Notes: generated from the sequence alone by a model not told the origin. A stretch of 64,000 nt of DNA from JAAXHF01 sp965242605 (GCA_965242605.1 CBDESS010000001.1:1860001-1924000); one strand, 5' to 3'; shown: positions 37,915-46,315, counted from the first letter of the stretch. Program-made: numbers and translations.

Positions 37915-39663
37915 ATGTCTGAGCAAGAAAGAAAATCTGCGGTAACAAAGGGAAAAGACTTTCAGGACCTGTGCGAGAAGCACGCGAAATTCTGGTTTCC
38001 TGAGAAATTCTTCAGCGTAAAGCGAGAATACCCAGGAGACCGAGAACACCCAAGAATGGATTTTTATGTTCAAACAAAGACGGCACCAGAAAAAAAATCT
38101 TTGGTCATAGAATGCAAACATTACCCAAGCGAAGTGTCTCGCTTGGGAGAGCGGGCCATAGACCAAATATTGGTCTATAAGGAAGCTTATGAGACATCGT
38201 GGCAAATGATATGGATAAGCGATGTTTCTAATCCTCCGCTCTCTTTTTCTGAGAAAGCAAAAGCGAAAGGTATTGCCATACTACCAATTGATGCAAGTTT
38301 CTTACGGAGGGAACGGAAACCACAGGAACTACAGGAACAGGAAAGAGGATTCTGGAGTCGGCTCTGGGATTGGCTTACTGCCCCGATGGAAGATTCAGAA
38401 TCAGAGTCCTCTCCGCGGGATTCGAGTCCCGTGGATACGATCTTCCAGCGTATGGAAGACCCGAACTCGGAATACTATAAGGGGATATTGCCGACTGTAT
38501 GGGAGATGTACACATACATAGCGGAACATATAAAGGAGGACTACCAAGGCGACGTGGAAGCGGCTTTCCGCGCGATATGGAAGGAGGTGGGATTCGACAT
38601 TGACGTAGTGGGAGACCCCCCTAGGCCCCCTGGAGGACCCCCAACGCAGAAGATCCCTCCCCTCATCGAACCCGAGATTAAGGTTGACGAAAAGACCCTG
38701 ACCGAAACCTACGGTCGCTTTACCGGCGAGCCTTGTGAGCGCGGGTTTGGCACAACCTTAGGGAATGGCTTGCGCCGGGTCTTGCTCTCCTCGCTGCCCG
38801 GCGCGGCGATTACCAAGGTGCATATCAACGGGGTACTGCACGAGTTCTCAACCGTGGCCGGGATGACGGAAGACATCACCGACCTCTTATTAAACCTCAA
38901 AGAAATCCGCTTCCGTCTTGAGGAGACTGACCGGGAGACGATCCGGCTCGATGTGCAAGGCCAAGGTGAGGTCACCGCGGCTGATCTGACGGTTGGTGCC
39001 CAGATCGTCATTCTGAATCCTGACAAACACTTGGCCAGCCTTGATAAAGACGCCAGCCTCGAGTTTGAAGCAGATGTTCAAACCGGCCGCGGGTATGTGG
39101 CCGCTGAGCGGCATAAATCTGAGGACGACCCCATTGGCACGATTCCGCTGGACGCGGTATTTTCTCCGGTGCGCAAGGTCAAGTACGCGGTCACCAACGC
39201 GCGCATAGGCCAACGGACCGATTATGAGCGGCTGACCCTCGAAGTGTGGACCGATGGCAGCCTGAGACCGGAAAAAGCGGTTGCCGAGGCGGCCCGGATT
39301 CTTCAAGACCAGCTCGGTGTTTTTATCGGCCCAGGTGAGGAACAGGAATGGCGGATCGAGACCAGCGAAGAGCCGGCTGTGGTCGTGAATGAGAATCTGC
39401 TGCGGCCGATTGAAGAATTAAACTTGTCGGTGCGGTCCGCCAACTGTCTCCAGAGCGCCAACCTGCGTTATGTCTACGAACTCGTCCAGCGTACCGAGCC
39501 AGAGCTGCTTAAGACCAAGAATTTTGGTCGAAAGTCCCTGAACGAAATTAAGGAAACCCTCCAGAGCATAGGGCTTCAGTTGGGACTCCAACTCGGCGAC
39601 TTTCCTTCACGCGAAGAGCTGGACCGGAGGCGGACAGAACACGATCAAGAACTCAGATCCTAG
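37915..39663 (+). CDS. rpoA: Fusion ORF: PD-(D/E)XK (Mrr-like) nuclease domain + RNA polymerase subunit alpha
   Basis: A single 582-codon frame. Residues about 10-130 look like a restriction-endonuclease-fold domain: Asp49 (PRMDFYV), then Glu66-Cys67-Lys68 (LVIECKH), Gln84 in AIDQILVYKEAY, and SEKAKAKGIAIL, as in Mrr-type nucleases. About 137-240 is an unrecognised segment with a Trp-rich helix (FWSRLWDWL), an acidic Ser-rich stretch and a small helical part, then a Pro/Gly linker. From Thr244 the rest is a complete RpoA: TLTETYGRF, FGTTLGNGLRRVLLSSLPGA, RGYVAAERH, and the C-terminal domain (RPIEELNLSVRSANCLQSAN). The usual RpoA start is replaced by ACG at 38644. ATG 37915 has GAGG nine bases upstream; GTG 37900 is an alternative. 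Two 60-base lines of the nuclease part are 45% and 37% GC against 58% in rpoA (hand count). Confidence 0.85.
   Translation: MSEQERKSAVTKGKDFQDLCEKHAKFWFPEKFFSVKREYPGDREHPRMDFYVQTKTAPEKKSLVIECKHYPSEVSRLGERAIDQILVYKEAYETSWQMIWISDVSNPPLSFSEKAKAKGIAILPIDASFLRRERKPQELQEQERGFWSRLWDWLTAPMEDSESESSPRDSSPVDTIFQRMEDPNSEYYKGILPTVWEMYTYIAEHIKEDYQGDVEAAFRAIWKEVGFDIDVVGDPPRPPGGPPTQKIPPLIEPEIKVDEKTLTETYGRFTGEPCERGFGTTLGNGLRRVLLSSLPGAAITKVHINGVLHEFSTVAGMTEDITDLLLNLKEIRFRLEETDRETIRLDVQGQGEVTAADLTVGAQIVILNPDKHLASLDKDASLEFEADVQTGRGYVAAERHKSEDDPIGTIPLDAVFSPVRKVKYAVTNARIGQRTDYERLTLEVWTDGSLRPEKAVAEAARILQDQLGVFIGPGEEQEWRIETSEEPAVVVNENLLRPIEELNLSVRSANCLQSANLRYVYELVQRTEPELLKTKNFGRKSLNEIKETLQSIGLQLGLQLGDFPSREELDRRRTEHDQELRS
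38632..38646 (+). promoter_or_regulatory. Internal Shine-Dalgarno and ACG codon at the ancestral rpoA start position
   Basis: GGAGGA (38632-38637), a six-base spacer and ACG (38644-38646) lie exactly where an rpoA start codon is expected: the following codons read QKIPPLIEPEIKVDEKTL, aligning with the usual MQxxW..LI.P..IEV..KTL. ACG could be a rare start codon allowing a free alpha subunit to be made as well as the fusion, or a decayed ATG. Confidence 0.5.
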
Positions 39664-39697
39664 GTCCCAGGCGCTGTAGGACACGAGATACACCGTC

Positions 39698-40075
39698 ATG
39701 CGACACCTCAAAACTGGACGAAAACTGAACCGCACCGCGGCTCATCGCCGAGCGCTGATCCGTAATCTGCTCAAAGCGCTCATCCAGCATGAGCAAATCC
39801 AGACGACTGACGCCAAGGCCAAAGAACTTCGCCGTTGGGCTGACCGTATTGTCACCTTGGGCAAGAGGAACACCCTGCACGCCCGCCGTCTGGCCTACGC
39901 GCAGTTAGGCAGCCGGGTCTTGGTCTCGCGTTTGTTTGACGACATCGCCCCCCGTTTTGAAAAACGTGCCGGTGGATATACCCGCATTATCAAGCTTGGC
40001 CCTCGACATGGCGACGCTGCTCCGCTATCCTTAATTGCGTTCACTGAACGCGAAGCGGAGACGGCAAGCGACTAA
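39698..40075 (+). CDS. rplQ: 50S ribosomal protein L17
   Basis: Large-subunit protein near the tunnel exit. 125 aa; MRHLKTGRKLNRTAAHRRAL, RNLLKALIQHEQIQTTDAKA and the C-terminal GGYTRIIKLGPRHGDAAPLS are diagnostic. It follows rpoA after 34 bases, so the rpoA-rplQ junction is normal even though the rpsD-rpoA junction is not. Confidence 0.96.
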   Translation: MRHLKTGRKLNRTAAHRRALIRNLLKALIQHEQIQTTDAKAKELRRWADRIVTLGKRNTLHARRLAYAQLGSRVLVSRLFDDIAPRFEKRAGGYTRIIKLGPRHGDAAPLSLIAFTEREAETASD

Positions 40076-40175
40076 AGGCCAGAGCCGGGCAGCGGTGTGA
40101 GAGGCGAGCCAGCCCTGGGGCGGGCCCGCCTGAGTGTTGGAGGAGGGGAGGAGCGGGCGGAACGAGCCGACAGAG

Positions 40176-40226
40176 CATCAGCGCCAGAGGGGGAGTGCCA
40201 TGTGCCTCCCCCCTGGCGCTCTGATG
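40176..40226 (+). terminator. Long imperfect hairpin after rplQ, likely end of the alpha operon
   Basis: CATCAG at 40176 pairs with CTGATG at 40221-40226, and the inner arms CGCCAG and GGGGGAG pair with CTGGCG and CTCCCC, giving about 20 base pairs around a ten-base loop. No T run follows. It sits in the 170-base gap between rplQ and the SPOR gene and is the best candidate for terminating the ribosomal-protein transcript. Confidence 0.45.
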
Positions 40227-40245
40227 GCGAGGCCCGCACACAGGC

Positions 40246-40896
40246 ATGGCACAACGACGTTATCGTTTACAGGTGAATGTCCTTGAAGGAAGCATGCTGG
40301 TGGTGAGCTGCATGTTTGCTTCTTTGCTTATTTTTGTCTTTGGGCTCTACGTTGGGAAAGAGGTCCAAGCCCAGAAAACTCTTGAACAGGTCAAGCCGCT
40401 CCGCGTGCCTGTCGGAAGGGTAAAAACCGCACTTCTTGACCGCTCACCTGCCCTGCCGCCGGTCTCTCCGCCCGGTCCTCGGCCTGTGGTCCCAGCCCGG
40501 GAACGAGCGGCCCCGCACCACGTTCAGCAGTCTAAACCCGTCTCGCCGTCGGCTCCTGCCGTCTTGGCCAAGCCCCCTGCTTCCTCCAAGTCCCAGACCA
40601 GACCAGCCACCCCGCCCCGAGAACAGCCGGCGGTCGTGCCCCCTCCAAAACCACCAGCCAAACCGAGACCGTGGAGCGTTCAGGTCCAGGCCACCGCCCA
40701 GAAGATAACGGCTCGGCGCACAGCGCAGCGCCTGCGTCAGCAGGGCTACAGCCCCTCACTCAGCAAGGTCGTCCGACAAGGCAGGGTGTTGTATCGAGTC
40801 CGGGTCGGACCTTTTACCGAGGGGGAGGCCAAGGCCACGGTCTCGCGCTTTCGACGCCAGAAAATGTTTGCCCAAGCCTACCCCGTTTCGCACTGA
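40246..40896 (+). CDS. SPOR-domain membrane protein
   Basis: Predicted cell-envelope protein. A short cytoplasmic N-terminus is followed by one transmembrane helix (about residues 16-37, MLVVSCMFASLLIFVFGLYV), a long Pro/Ala-rich periplasmic linker (about 50-140) and a C-terminal SPOR domain (WSVQVQATAQKITARRTAQR ... YRVRVGPFTEGEAKATVSRF). SPOR domains bind denuded peptidoglycan at the division septum, so a role in cell division or wall remodelling is likely (family knowledge). It is 216 aa. The trpD start is only nine bases after its stop, so it may be co-transcribed with the trp genes. Confidence 0.85.
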   Translation: MAQRRYRLQVNVLEGSMLVVSCMFASLLIFVFGLYVGKEVQAQKTLEQVKPLRVPVGRVKTALLDRSPALPPVSPPGPRPVVPARERAAPHHVQQSKPVSPSAPAVLAKPPASSKSQTRPATPPREQPAVVPPPKPPAKPRPWSVQVQATAQKITARRTAQRLRQQGYSPSLSKVVRQGRVLYRVRVGPFTEGEAKATVSRFRRQKMFAQAYPVSH

Positions 40897-40905
40897 GAGC
40901 AGCCT

Positions 40906-41925
40906 GTGACGGTACGAGAGGCCATCACCCGCGTGGTCGGCGGCTATGACCTGAGCGAACAGGAGGTGGCTGAGGTCACCGCCGAGATCCTGGACGGTCA
41001 GGCCACCCCGGCCCAAATCGGTGCCCTCCTGACCGGCCTCCACATGAAGGGTGAGGTCGTAGCCGAGATTGCCGGTATGGCCCGGGTGATGCGAGACTGC
41101 GCCAGCCGGGTTGAGCCACCCGGACCGGTGATTGATACCTGTGGCACAGGTGGGGACGGCTGCCGTACCTTTAACATCTCTACTGCGGCAGCCTTTGTCG
41201 TTGCCGCGGCTGGCGGCTGTGTGGCCAAGCACGGCAACCGCGCTATGTCCGGCGCGGTTGGTGGCGCGGATGTCCTGGAAACGCTCGGGACGCGTATCGA
41301 ACTGACGCCCGAGCAGGTTGCCCAGTGTTTGCGGACGGTCGGCTTTGGCTTCTTCCTGGCACCGGCCTTTCATCGGGCAATGCGCTATGCCGTCGGGCCG
41401 CGTCGAGAAATCGGGATTCGGACGATTTTCAACCTGCTCGGCCCGCTGACCAATCCGGCCGGGGCTGAACACCAGCTCATCGGCGTTTTTGCCCGGCGCT
41501 GGGTAGTGCCGCTGGCCGAAGCCTTAGGCCGTCTGGGCAGCAGCCATGCGCTGGTCGTGCATGGCGCAGACGGCCTGGATGAACTCTCGCTATCCGGTCC
41601 CAGCCACGTTGCCGAGTGGGTTGAGGGTCGGGTGAAGACCTATACGATTCAGCCCCAGGAGTTTGGCTTTTCCCCCTGCCGGCTATCCGACCTCCAGGTG
41701 CGTAGTGCCCAGGAATCAGCCGCGGTCATCCGTCACATCTTTGCCGGCCAACCCGGCCCGGCGCGGGATATCGTGTGTCTCAACGCCGGAGCTGCGCTGT
41801 ACATCGGCGATCTCGTCCCGTCCGTGAGTGTGGGCGTCAGCCGTGCCCAAGCCGCCATCGACAGCGGGGCCGCGGCGCAGACCCTTGACAGCTATATTGC
41901 GCTGAGCCTCACGGAAGCGGTATGA
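40906..41925 (+). CDS. trpD: Anthranilate phosphoribosyltransferase
   Basis: Second step of tryptophan synthesis: anthranilate + PRPP to phosphoribosyl-anthranilate. 339 aa from a GTG start. The glycine-rich PRPP loop DTCGTGGDGCRTFNIST, the AKHGNRAMSG motif and RTIFNLLGPLTNPA are intact. The protein is not fused to trpG. Its last four bases overlap trpC. No trpE or trpG is seen nearby. Confidence 0.96.
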   Translation: MTVREAITRVVGGYDLSEQEVAEVTAEILDGQATPAQIGALLTGLHMKGEVVAEIAGMARVMRDCASRVEPPGPVIDTCGTGGDGCRTFNISTAAAFVVAAAGGCVAKHGNRAMSGAVGGADVLETLGTRIELTPEQVAQCLRTVGFGFFLAPAFHRAMRYAVGPRREIGIRTIFNLLGPLTNPAGAEHQLIGVFARRWVVPLAEALGRLGSSHALVVHGADGLDELSLSGPSHVAEWVEGRVKTYTIQPQEFGFSPCRLSDLQVRSAQESAAVIRHIFAGQPGPARDIVCLNAGAALYIGDLVPSVSVGVSRAQAAIDSGAAAQTLDSYIALSLTEAV

Positions 41926-42701
41926 TTCTTGACGACATTGTTGCCCACAAACAGGCCGAGCTGGCCGCCCACAAACAGGCGGCTCCCCTTGCCCAACTGC
42001 AAGACTCAGCCCACTTCCGGGCAGTGCCGCCCGCGTTTTTGCCGGCGCTTCAGCGTCACCCCGGCCGGGCGGTTATCGCTGAGGTGAAAAAAGCCTCGCC
42101 GTCAAAAGGCATTATCCGGGCTGATTTTGATCCCTTGCGGCTGGCCCAGACCTACGCTGCGGCTGGTGCCGCGGCCATCTCGGTGCTGACCGATCAGAAG
42201 TTTTTTCAGGGCCATCTGGACTATCTGGCCCTGATTCGCCGTCACGTCAGCCTGCCGCTTCTGCGTAAGGATTTTGTATTTGATCCCTACCAAGTGTACC
42301 AAGCCCGGTCGTATGGGGCAAGCGCCATCCTGCTGATCGTCGCCATTTTGTCAGACGTCCAGCTCCAGGAGTTAGCGGGGCTGGCCGGCTCTCTGGGGCT
42401 TGATTGTCTCGTTGAGGTGCATGACGAGGCCGAACTCGAACGAGCCTTGGCCGGCAAGGTTTCGCTGCTCGGCATCAATAATCGCGATCTGCGGACATTT
42501 CAGACCAGCATTGAGACAAGCGAACGCCTGCTGCGGTCTATTCCAACCGGGGTGACTGTTGTGTCAGAGAGTGGTCTGTCGCGGGCCGAACAGCTGGCCC
42601 GGCTCGAAGCGCAGGGCGTCAGGGCGTTTTTGATCGGCGAGACATTTATGGCTGCCCCGGACCCGGGCGCACCCCTCCGGGCGATGCTGGCCGCTCCATG
42701 A
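41922..42701 (+). CDS. trpC: Indole-3-glycerol phosphate synthase
   Basis: Ring-closing, decarboxylating TIM-barrel enzyme. 259 aa with VIAEVKKASPSKGIIRADFD, LLRKDFVFDPYQVYQARSYG (catalytic Lys), ALGINNRDL-like (LLGINNRDLRTF) and VVSESGLSRAEQ. ATG overlaps the trpD stop (ATGA-type), indicating coupled translation. It is a stand-alone enzyme, not fused to TrpF. Confidence 0.96.
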   Translation: MILDDIVAHKQAELAAHKQAAPLAQLQDSAHFRAVPPAFLPALQRHPGRAVIAEVKKASPSKGIIRADFDPLRLAQTYAAAGAAAISVLTDQKFFQGHLDYLALIRRHVSLPLLRKDFVFDPYQVYQARSYGASAILLIVAILSDVQLQELAGLAGSLGLDCLVEVHDEAELERALAGKVSLLGINNRDLRTFQTSIETSERLLRSIPTGVTVVSESGLSRAEQLARLEAQGVRAFLIGETFMAAPDPGAPLRAMLAAP

Positions 42702-42716
42702 GCCGCCCCCCACCAG

Positions 42717-43337
42717 ATGAGTATCCGGGTTAAGATCTGCGGTATCACCACAGTTGAAGACGCCCGTCTGGCGGTTGAGGCTGGTGCCGATATGATTGGA
42801 CTCAACTTCTACCCGCCCAGCCCGCGCTGGGTGTCCGAGCAAACCGCCCGCGCAATCTGCGCACGCATCCCGCCTCCGGTCTGGCGGGTCGGGGTTTTTG
42901 TGAATGCTCAGCGAGAGCGCGTGGCAACACTGGCCGGGCAACTCGGTCTGCACGCCCTACAGTTCCACGGTGATGAAACCGCCGCAGAGTGCCGTGGCTG
43001 GCCGCAGAAAACGATCAAAGCCGTGCGTATCGGATCTCAGCCGCTCTCCTTGGACTGGCACACCCATCCGGCCGACTATCTGCTGCTTGACACCTACCGT
43101 CCGGGCCGATACGGAGGGACCGGGGTCAGCTTCGCCTGGCCGCGCCTGGCCGCCCTGGCCGAAGACCAGCGTCAACGCCTCATTCTAGCCGGCGGCCTCA
43201 GGCCCAGGAATGTCGCTGCCGCAATCCGCGCCGTGCAGCCCTGGGCGGTTGATGTTGCCAGCGGTGTGGAGCGCGCCCCGGGCCAAAAAGATCCCGACAA
43301 ACTCCGCGCCTTTATCCAGTATGCCAAGACAGCCTGA
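42717..43337 (+). CDS. trpF: Phosphoribosylanthranilate isomerase
   Basis: TIM-barrel isomerase acting between TrpD and TrpC. 206 aa with VKICGITTVEDARLAVEAGA (catalytic Cys), LQFHGDETAAEC, LLLDTYRPGRYGGTG (catalytic Asp) and LAGGLRPRNVAAAI. An earlier ATG at 42698 is out of frame. The end overlaps trpB by 17 bases. Confidence 0.95.
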   Translation: MSIRVKICGITTVEDARLAVEAGADMIGLNFYPPSPRWVSEQTARAICARIPPPVWRVGVFVNAQRERVATLAGQLGLHALQFHGDETAAECRGWPQKTIKAVRIGSQPLSLDWHTHPADYLLLDTYRPGRYGGTGVSFAWPRLAALAEDQRQRLILAGGLRPRNVAAAIRAVQPWAVDVASGVERAPGQKDPDKLRAFIQYAKTA

Positions 43338-44529
43338 CAGCCGTGGTCATTTTGGTCCGTATGGGGGCCGCTACGTTGCCGAAACCCTGATGCCAGCGCT
43401 GACCGAGCTGGAGGATTTGTACCGTCAGTGTCGGCGCGACCCGACGTTTCAGGCTGAACTGCGCACCCTGCGTCAAGACTATGTTGGCCGTCCAACCCCC
43501 CTGACCTTTGCCGAGCGGCTGACCCAACGTCTGGGTGGGGCCAGGGTCTATCTCAAGCGAGAAGACCTGTGCCACACCGGAGCACACAAAATCAACAACA
43601 CCATCGGGCAAGCCCTGCTGGCCAAACGGATGGGTAAGCGGCGGCTGATTGCCGAGACCGGGGCCGGCCAGCACGGCGTGGCGACCGCCACCGTTGCCGC
43701 CCTGTTCGGCTTTGAGTGCGAGGTCTTCATGGGCAGCGATGACATTGTGCGCCAGGCACCAAACGTCTTTCGGATGCGCCTGCTTGGTGCCACGCTGCGC
43801 GAGGTGGCCGGCGGTACACGCACCCTCAAAGACGCCATGAACGAGGCCCTGCGGGACTGGATCAGCCAGGTCGGCTCCACGTTTTATGTGATTGGAACCG
43901 TGGCCGGTCCGCACCCCTATCCCATGCTGGTCCGCGACTTTCAGGCGGTCATTGGCCGCGAGACCAAGCGACAGATACGTCGGCAGACCGGCCGTTTGCC
44001 CGACTATCTGATCGCCTGTGTCGGCGGCGGCAGCAACGCGATGGGGTTATTCTCCCCCTTTGTGTCGGCACGGCAGGTTCGCATGGTCGGGGTCGAGGCC
44101 GGTGGCCTGGGGCCTGGACAGAACGCCGCCTCGATCAACGGTGCCCATGTCGGCGTCCTGCACGGCAGCAAGAGTTATGTGCTCCAGGACGAGACGGGCC
44201 AGATTCAGGACACCTATTCCCTGGCCCCCGGCCTGGACTATCCCGGGGTGGGACCAGAGCTGAGCTATCTGCACGATCAGGGGCGCGTCCGGTATGTCAC
44301 AGTCACAGACGACGAAGCCGTTGCCGCCATTCAACTGCTGGCCGAGACAGAAGGCATCATCCCCGCCCTGGAGAGTGCCCACGCCATTGCCTACGCGGCG
44401 TCTCTGGTACCGCGCCTGCGGCCCGAGGCGACCGTGGTGATTAGCGTGTCGGGGCGGGGTGACAAAGACCTGGAGAGTGTCGCCCGGTATGTGGAACAGT
44501 CAGGCCACACACAAGAGGCGGGGGGATGA
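43321..44529 (+). CDS. trpB: Tryptophan synthase beta chain
   Basis: PLP enzyme that condenses indole with serine. From ATG 43321 it is 402 aa and begins with the family-typical GHFGPYGGRYVAETLMPAL. The PLP lysine is Lys90 in HTGAHKINNT; the phosphate-binding loop CVGGGSNAMG and the C-terminal SGRGDKD are present. The longer in-frame extension to 43210 lies inside trpF and is not used. It overlaps trpA by four bases. Confidence 0.96.
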   Translation: MPRQPDSRGHFGPYGGRYVAETLMPALTELEDLYRQCRRDPTFQAELRTLRQDYVGRPTPLTFAERLTQRLGGARVYLKREDLCHTGAHKINNTIGQALLAKRMGKRRLIAETGAGQHGVATATVAALFGFECEVFMGSDDIVRQAPNVFRMRLLGATLREVAGGTRTLKDAMNEALRDWISQVGSTFYVIGTVAGPHPYPMLVRDFQAVIGRETKRQIRRQTGRLPDYLIACVGGGSNAMGLFSPFVSARQVRMVGVEAGGLGPGQNAASINGAHVGVLHGSKSYVLQDETGQIQDTYSLAPGLDYPGVGPELSYLHDQGRVRYVTVTDDEAVAAIQLLAETEGIIPALESAHAIAYAASLVPRLRPEATVVISVSGRGDKDLESVARYVEQSGHTQEAGG

Positions 44530-45368
44530 CGCGGATCACCGACACCTTTGCCGCCCTGCGCGTGCGCCGGCAAGCTGCGCTCATTCCCTATATCACAGCC
44601 GGCGACCCTGACCTGGAGACCACCTTTGCGCTCGTCCATGAACTGGCCCGTCAGGGGGCCGATATGATTGAACTCGGCGTGCCCTTCTCTGATCCGATGG
44701 CCGACGGGCCAACCCACCAACGGGCGGCTGAACGCGCCCTCCAGAGCGGCACTTCGCTGGCCGGTATTCTTGCGCTCGTCCAGCGCCTCCGCCAGTCGCT
44801 CGGCCTGCCGCTCATTCTGTTCAGCTACTACAATCCGATCTTTCGCTATGGCGTCCGGCGCTTTGCCGGCGACGCGCGGGCCGCGGGGGTGGACGGCGTG
44901 TTATGCGTAGACCTGCCGCCCGAGGAGGCCAATGAACTCAAGCGCGAGACCGATGAGCACGACCTTGACCTCATCTTCCTGCTCGCGCCGACCAGCTCTG
45001 TAGACCGTGCCGCTGCCGTCCTCAGCCATGCCCGCGGCTTTGTCTATTATGTCTCCGTGACCGGCGTGACCGGTGCCCGCGCCTCGCTCCCGGCCGATTT
45101 ATCGCCGATGGTGCGGCGGCTCCGGGCTATTTCGTCGGTTCCGGTCGGCGTAGGCTTTGGCATCTCGTCGCCCCAGCACGCGGCCGAAGTGGCCCGGATT
45201 GCCGACGCCGTGATTGTCGGCAGCGCCATATCGCAGCGTATTGAGACCCATCAGGGGCAGGCTGCGCTCCTCCCCGAGGTCGGACAATTTGTCGCCAGCC
45301 TCAGCCACGCCCTGCGCCAGCAGGCCAGCCCGGGCGCGACCGCTCCGGCCACAGGCGAAGCCGACTAG
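44526..45368 (+). CDS. trpA: Tryptophan synthase alpha chain
   Basis: Cleaves indole-3-glycerol phosphate and channels indole to TrpB. 280 aa TIM barrel with IPYITAGDPDLETT, MIELGVPFSDPMADGP (Glu and Asp catalytic residues) and the phosphate-binding VGFGISSPQHAAEV. ATG overlaps the trpB stop. It has a slightly extended, Ala/Pro-rich C-terminus. Last gene of the trpDCFBA cluster. Confidence 0.96.
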   Translation: MTRITDTFAALRVRRQAALIPYITAGDPDLETTFALVHELARQGADMIELGVPFSDPMADGPTHQRAAERALQSGTSLAGILALVQRLRQSLGLPLILFSYYNPIFRYGVRRFAGDARAAGVDGVLCVDLPPEEANELKRETDEHDLDLIFLLAPTSSVDRAAAVLSHARGFVYYVSVTGVTGARASLPADLSPMVRRLRAISSVPVGVGFGISSPQHAAEVARIADAVIVGSAISQRIETHQGQAALLPEVGQFVASLSHALRQQASPGATAPATGEAD

Positions 45369-45437
45369 TGCCGACGCCGAGGCATGTCTTCGTGTACCGG
45401 CTGAGGCTCAGGTGGCGAAGAACGGCAGGAGGCAAGG

Positions 45438-46259
45438 ATGGAATTGAAAGTCATTCGGTATCAGCTCACAGACGGCATTGTGACCCTGACCCTGAACCGT
45501 CCGCGGCGGAGGAACGCCTGGACCGGACGGATGCACGCTGAATATCGCTGGGCGTTAGAACGGGCCGAGCGCGACCCCGCGGTGGGGGCGATTGTTGTCA
45601 CCGGGTCCGGGGACACGTTCTGCGTTGGCGCGGACTCCCGGGCCCTGGAGGGGCATGTGGACAAGGGCGGCTATGATCCGGGCACGCCACAGGACATGGC
45701 CCGGCCCGGCTATGGCGTGCGGCCGGAGTTTGACGCGGATTTTGCCTGTCAGTTTGGCATGACGAAGCCGGTGATTGCAGCTATAAACGGTGCCGCGGCC
45801 GGGGTCGGCTTGGTCATAGCCTGTTATGCCGACCTGCGTTTTGCCGTGACCGGCGCAAAGCTGACGACAGCCCACGGCAAGCTGAACCTCCCCGCCGAGT
45901 TTGGCCTGTCGTGGCTGTTGCCGCGTTTGATCGGGCTGACCAGGGCGAACGATGTGCTGCTGTCGAGCCGCGTGTTTTTGGCCGATGAGGCCTATGAGAT
46001 GGGGCTGGTGAATGCCGTCCTGGCGGCCGATGAGCTGCTGCCGCATACCTATGCGTATGCGCAACACCTGCTCGCCACCGTTTCCCCCGGCTCGCTGCGG
46101 GCGACCAAGCGGCAGATTTATGCCGACCTGCACCGGGATGCCAGATCGGCCGTTGAGAGCGCCAATGGCCTGATTCGAGACATGGCCAAACAGGACGATT
46201 ATGCAGAAGGCGTGGCCGCTTTTGTGGAAAAGCGGCCACCGCGCTGGTCCGGCTCGTAA
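45438..46259 (+). CDS. Enoyl-CoA hydratase/isomerase family protein (crotonase fold)
   Basis: 273 aa. Crotonase-type motifs: TLNRPRRRNAWTGRM, VTGSGDTFCVGADSRAL (oxyanion hole), KPVIAAINGAAAGVGLVIAC and LPAEFGLSWLLPRLIG, which carries one acidic residue at a typical catalytic position. The exact substrate cannot be told. It follows trpA by 69 bases with AGGAGG-like GGCAAGGATGG at its start, and may be the end of that transcript or a separate gene. It is convergent with the next gene. Confidence 0.88.
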   Translation: MELKVIRYQLTDGIVTLTLNRPRRRNAWTGRMHAEYRWALERAERDPAVGAIVVTGSGDTFCVGADSRALEGHVDKGGYDPGTPQDMARPGYGVRPEFDADFACQFGMTKPVIAAINGAAAGVGLVIACYADLRFAVTGAKLTTAHGKLNLPAEFGLSWLLPRLIGLTRANDVLLSSRVFLADEAYEMGLVNAVLAADELLPHTYAYAQHLLATVSPGSLRATKRQIYADLHRDARSAVESANGLIRDMAKQDDYAEGVAAFVEKRPPRWSGS

Positions 46260-46279
46260 GACAAGCCCGCCCGTTGGGG

Positions 46280-46315
46280 CCAGGACTCTTCTGGACCGGG
46301 CCGGTCTAGTCCTGG
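46280..46315. terminator. Hairpin between convergent genes (possible bidirectional terminator)
   Basis: CCAGGACT (46280-46287) pairs with AGTCCTGG (46308-46315), with a smaller CCGG-rich hairpin in the loop. It lies between the enoyl-CoA hydratase and the convergent CopD-like gene and overlaps the stop codon of the latter. There is no T run on either strand. Confidence 0.35.

Noticed and set aside
37915..38643. Nuclease-alpha locus as a toxin-antitoxin or complete restriction-modification system
   Set aside because: No methyltransferase, specificity subunit or small antitoxin gene lies next to it.
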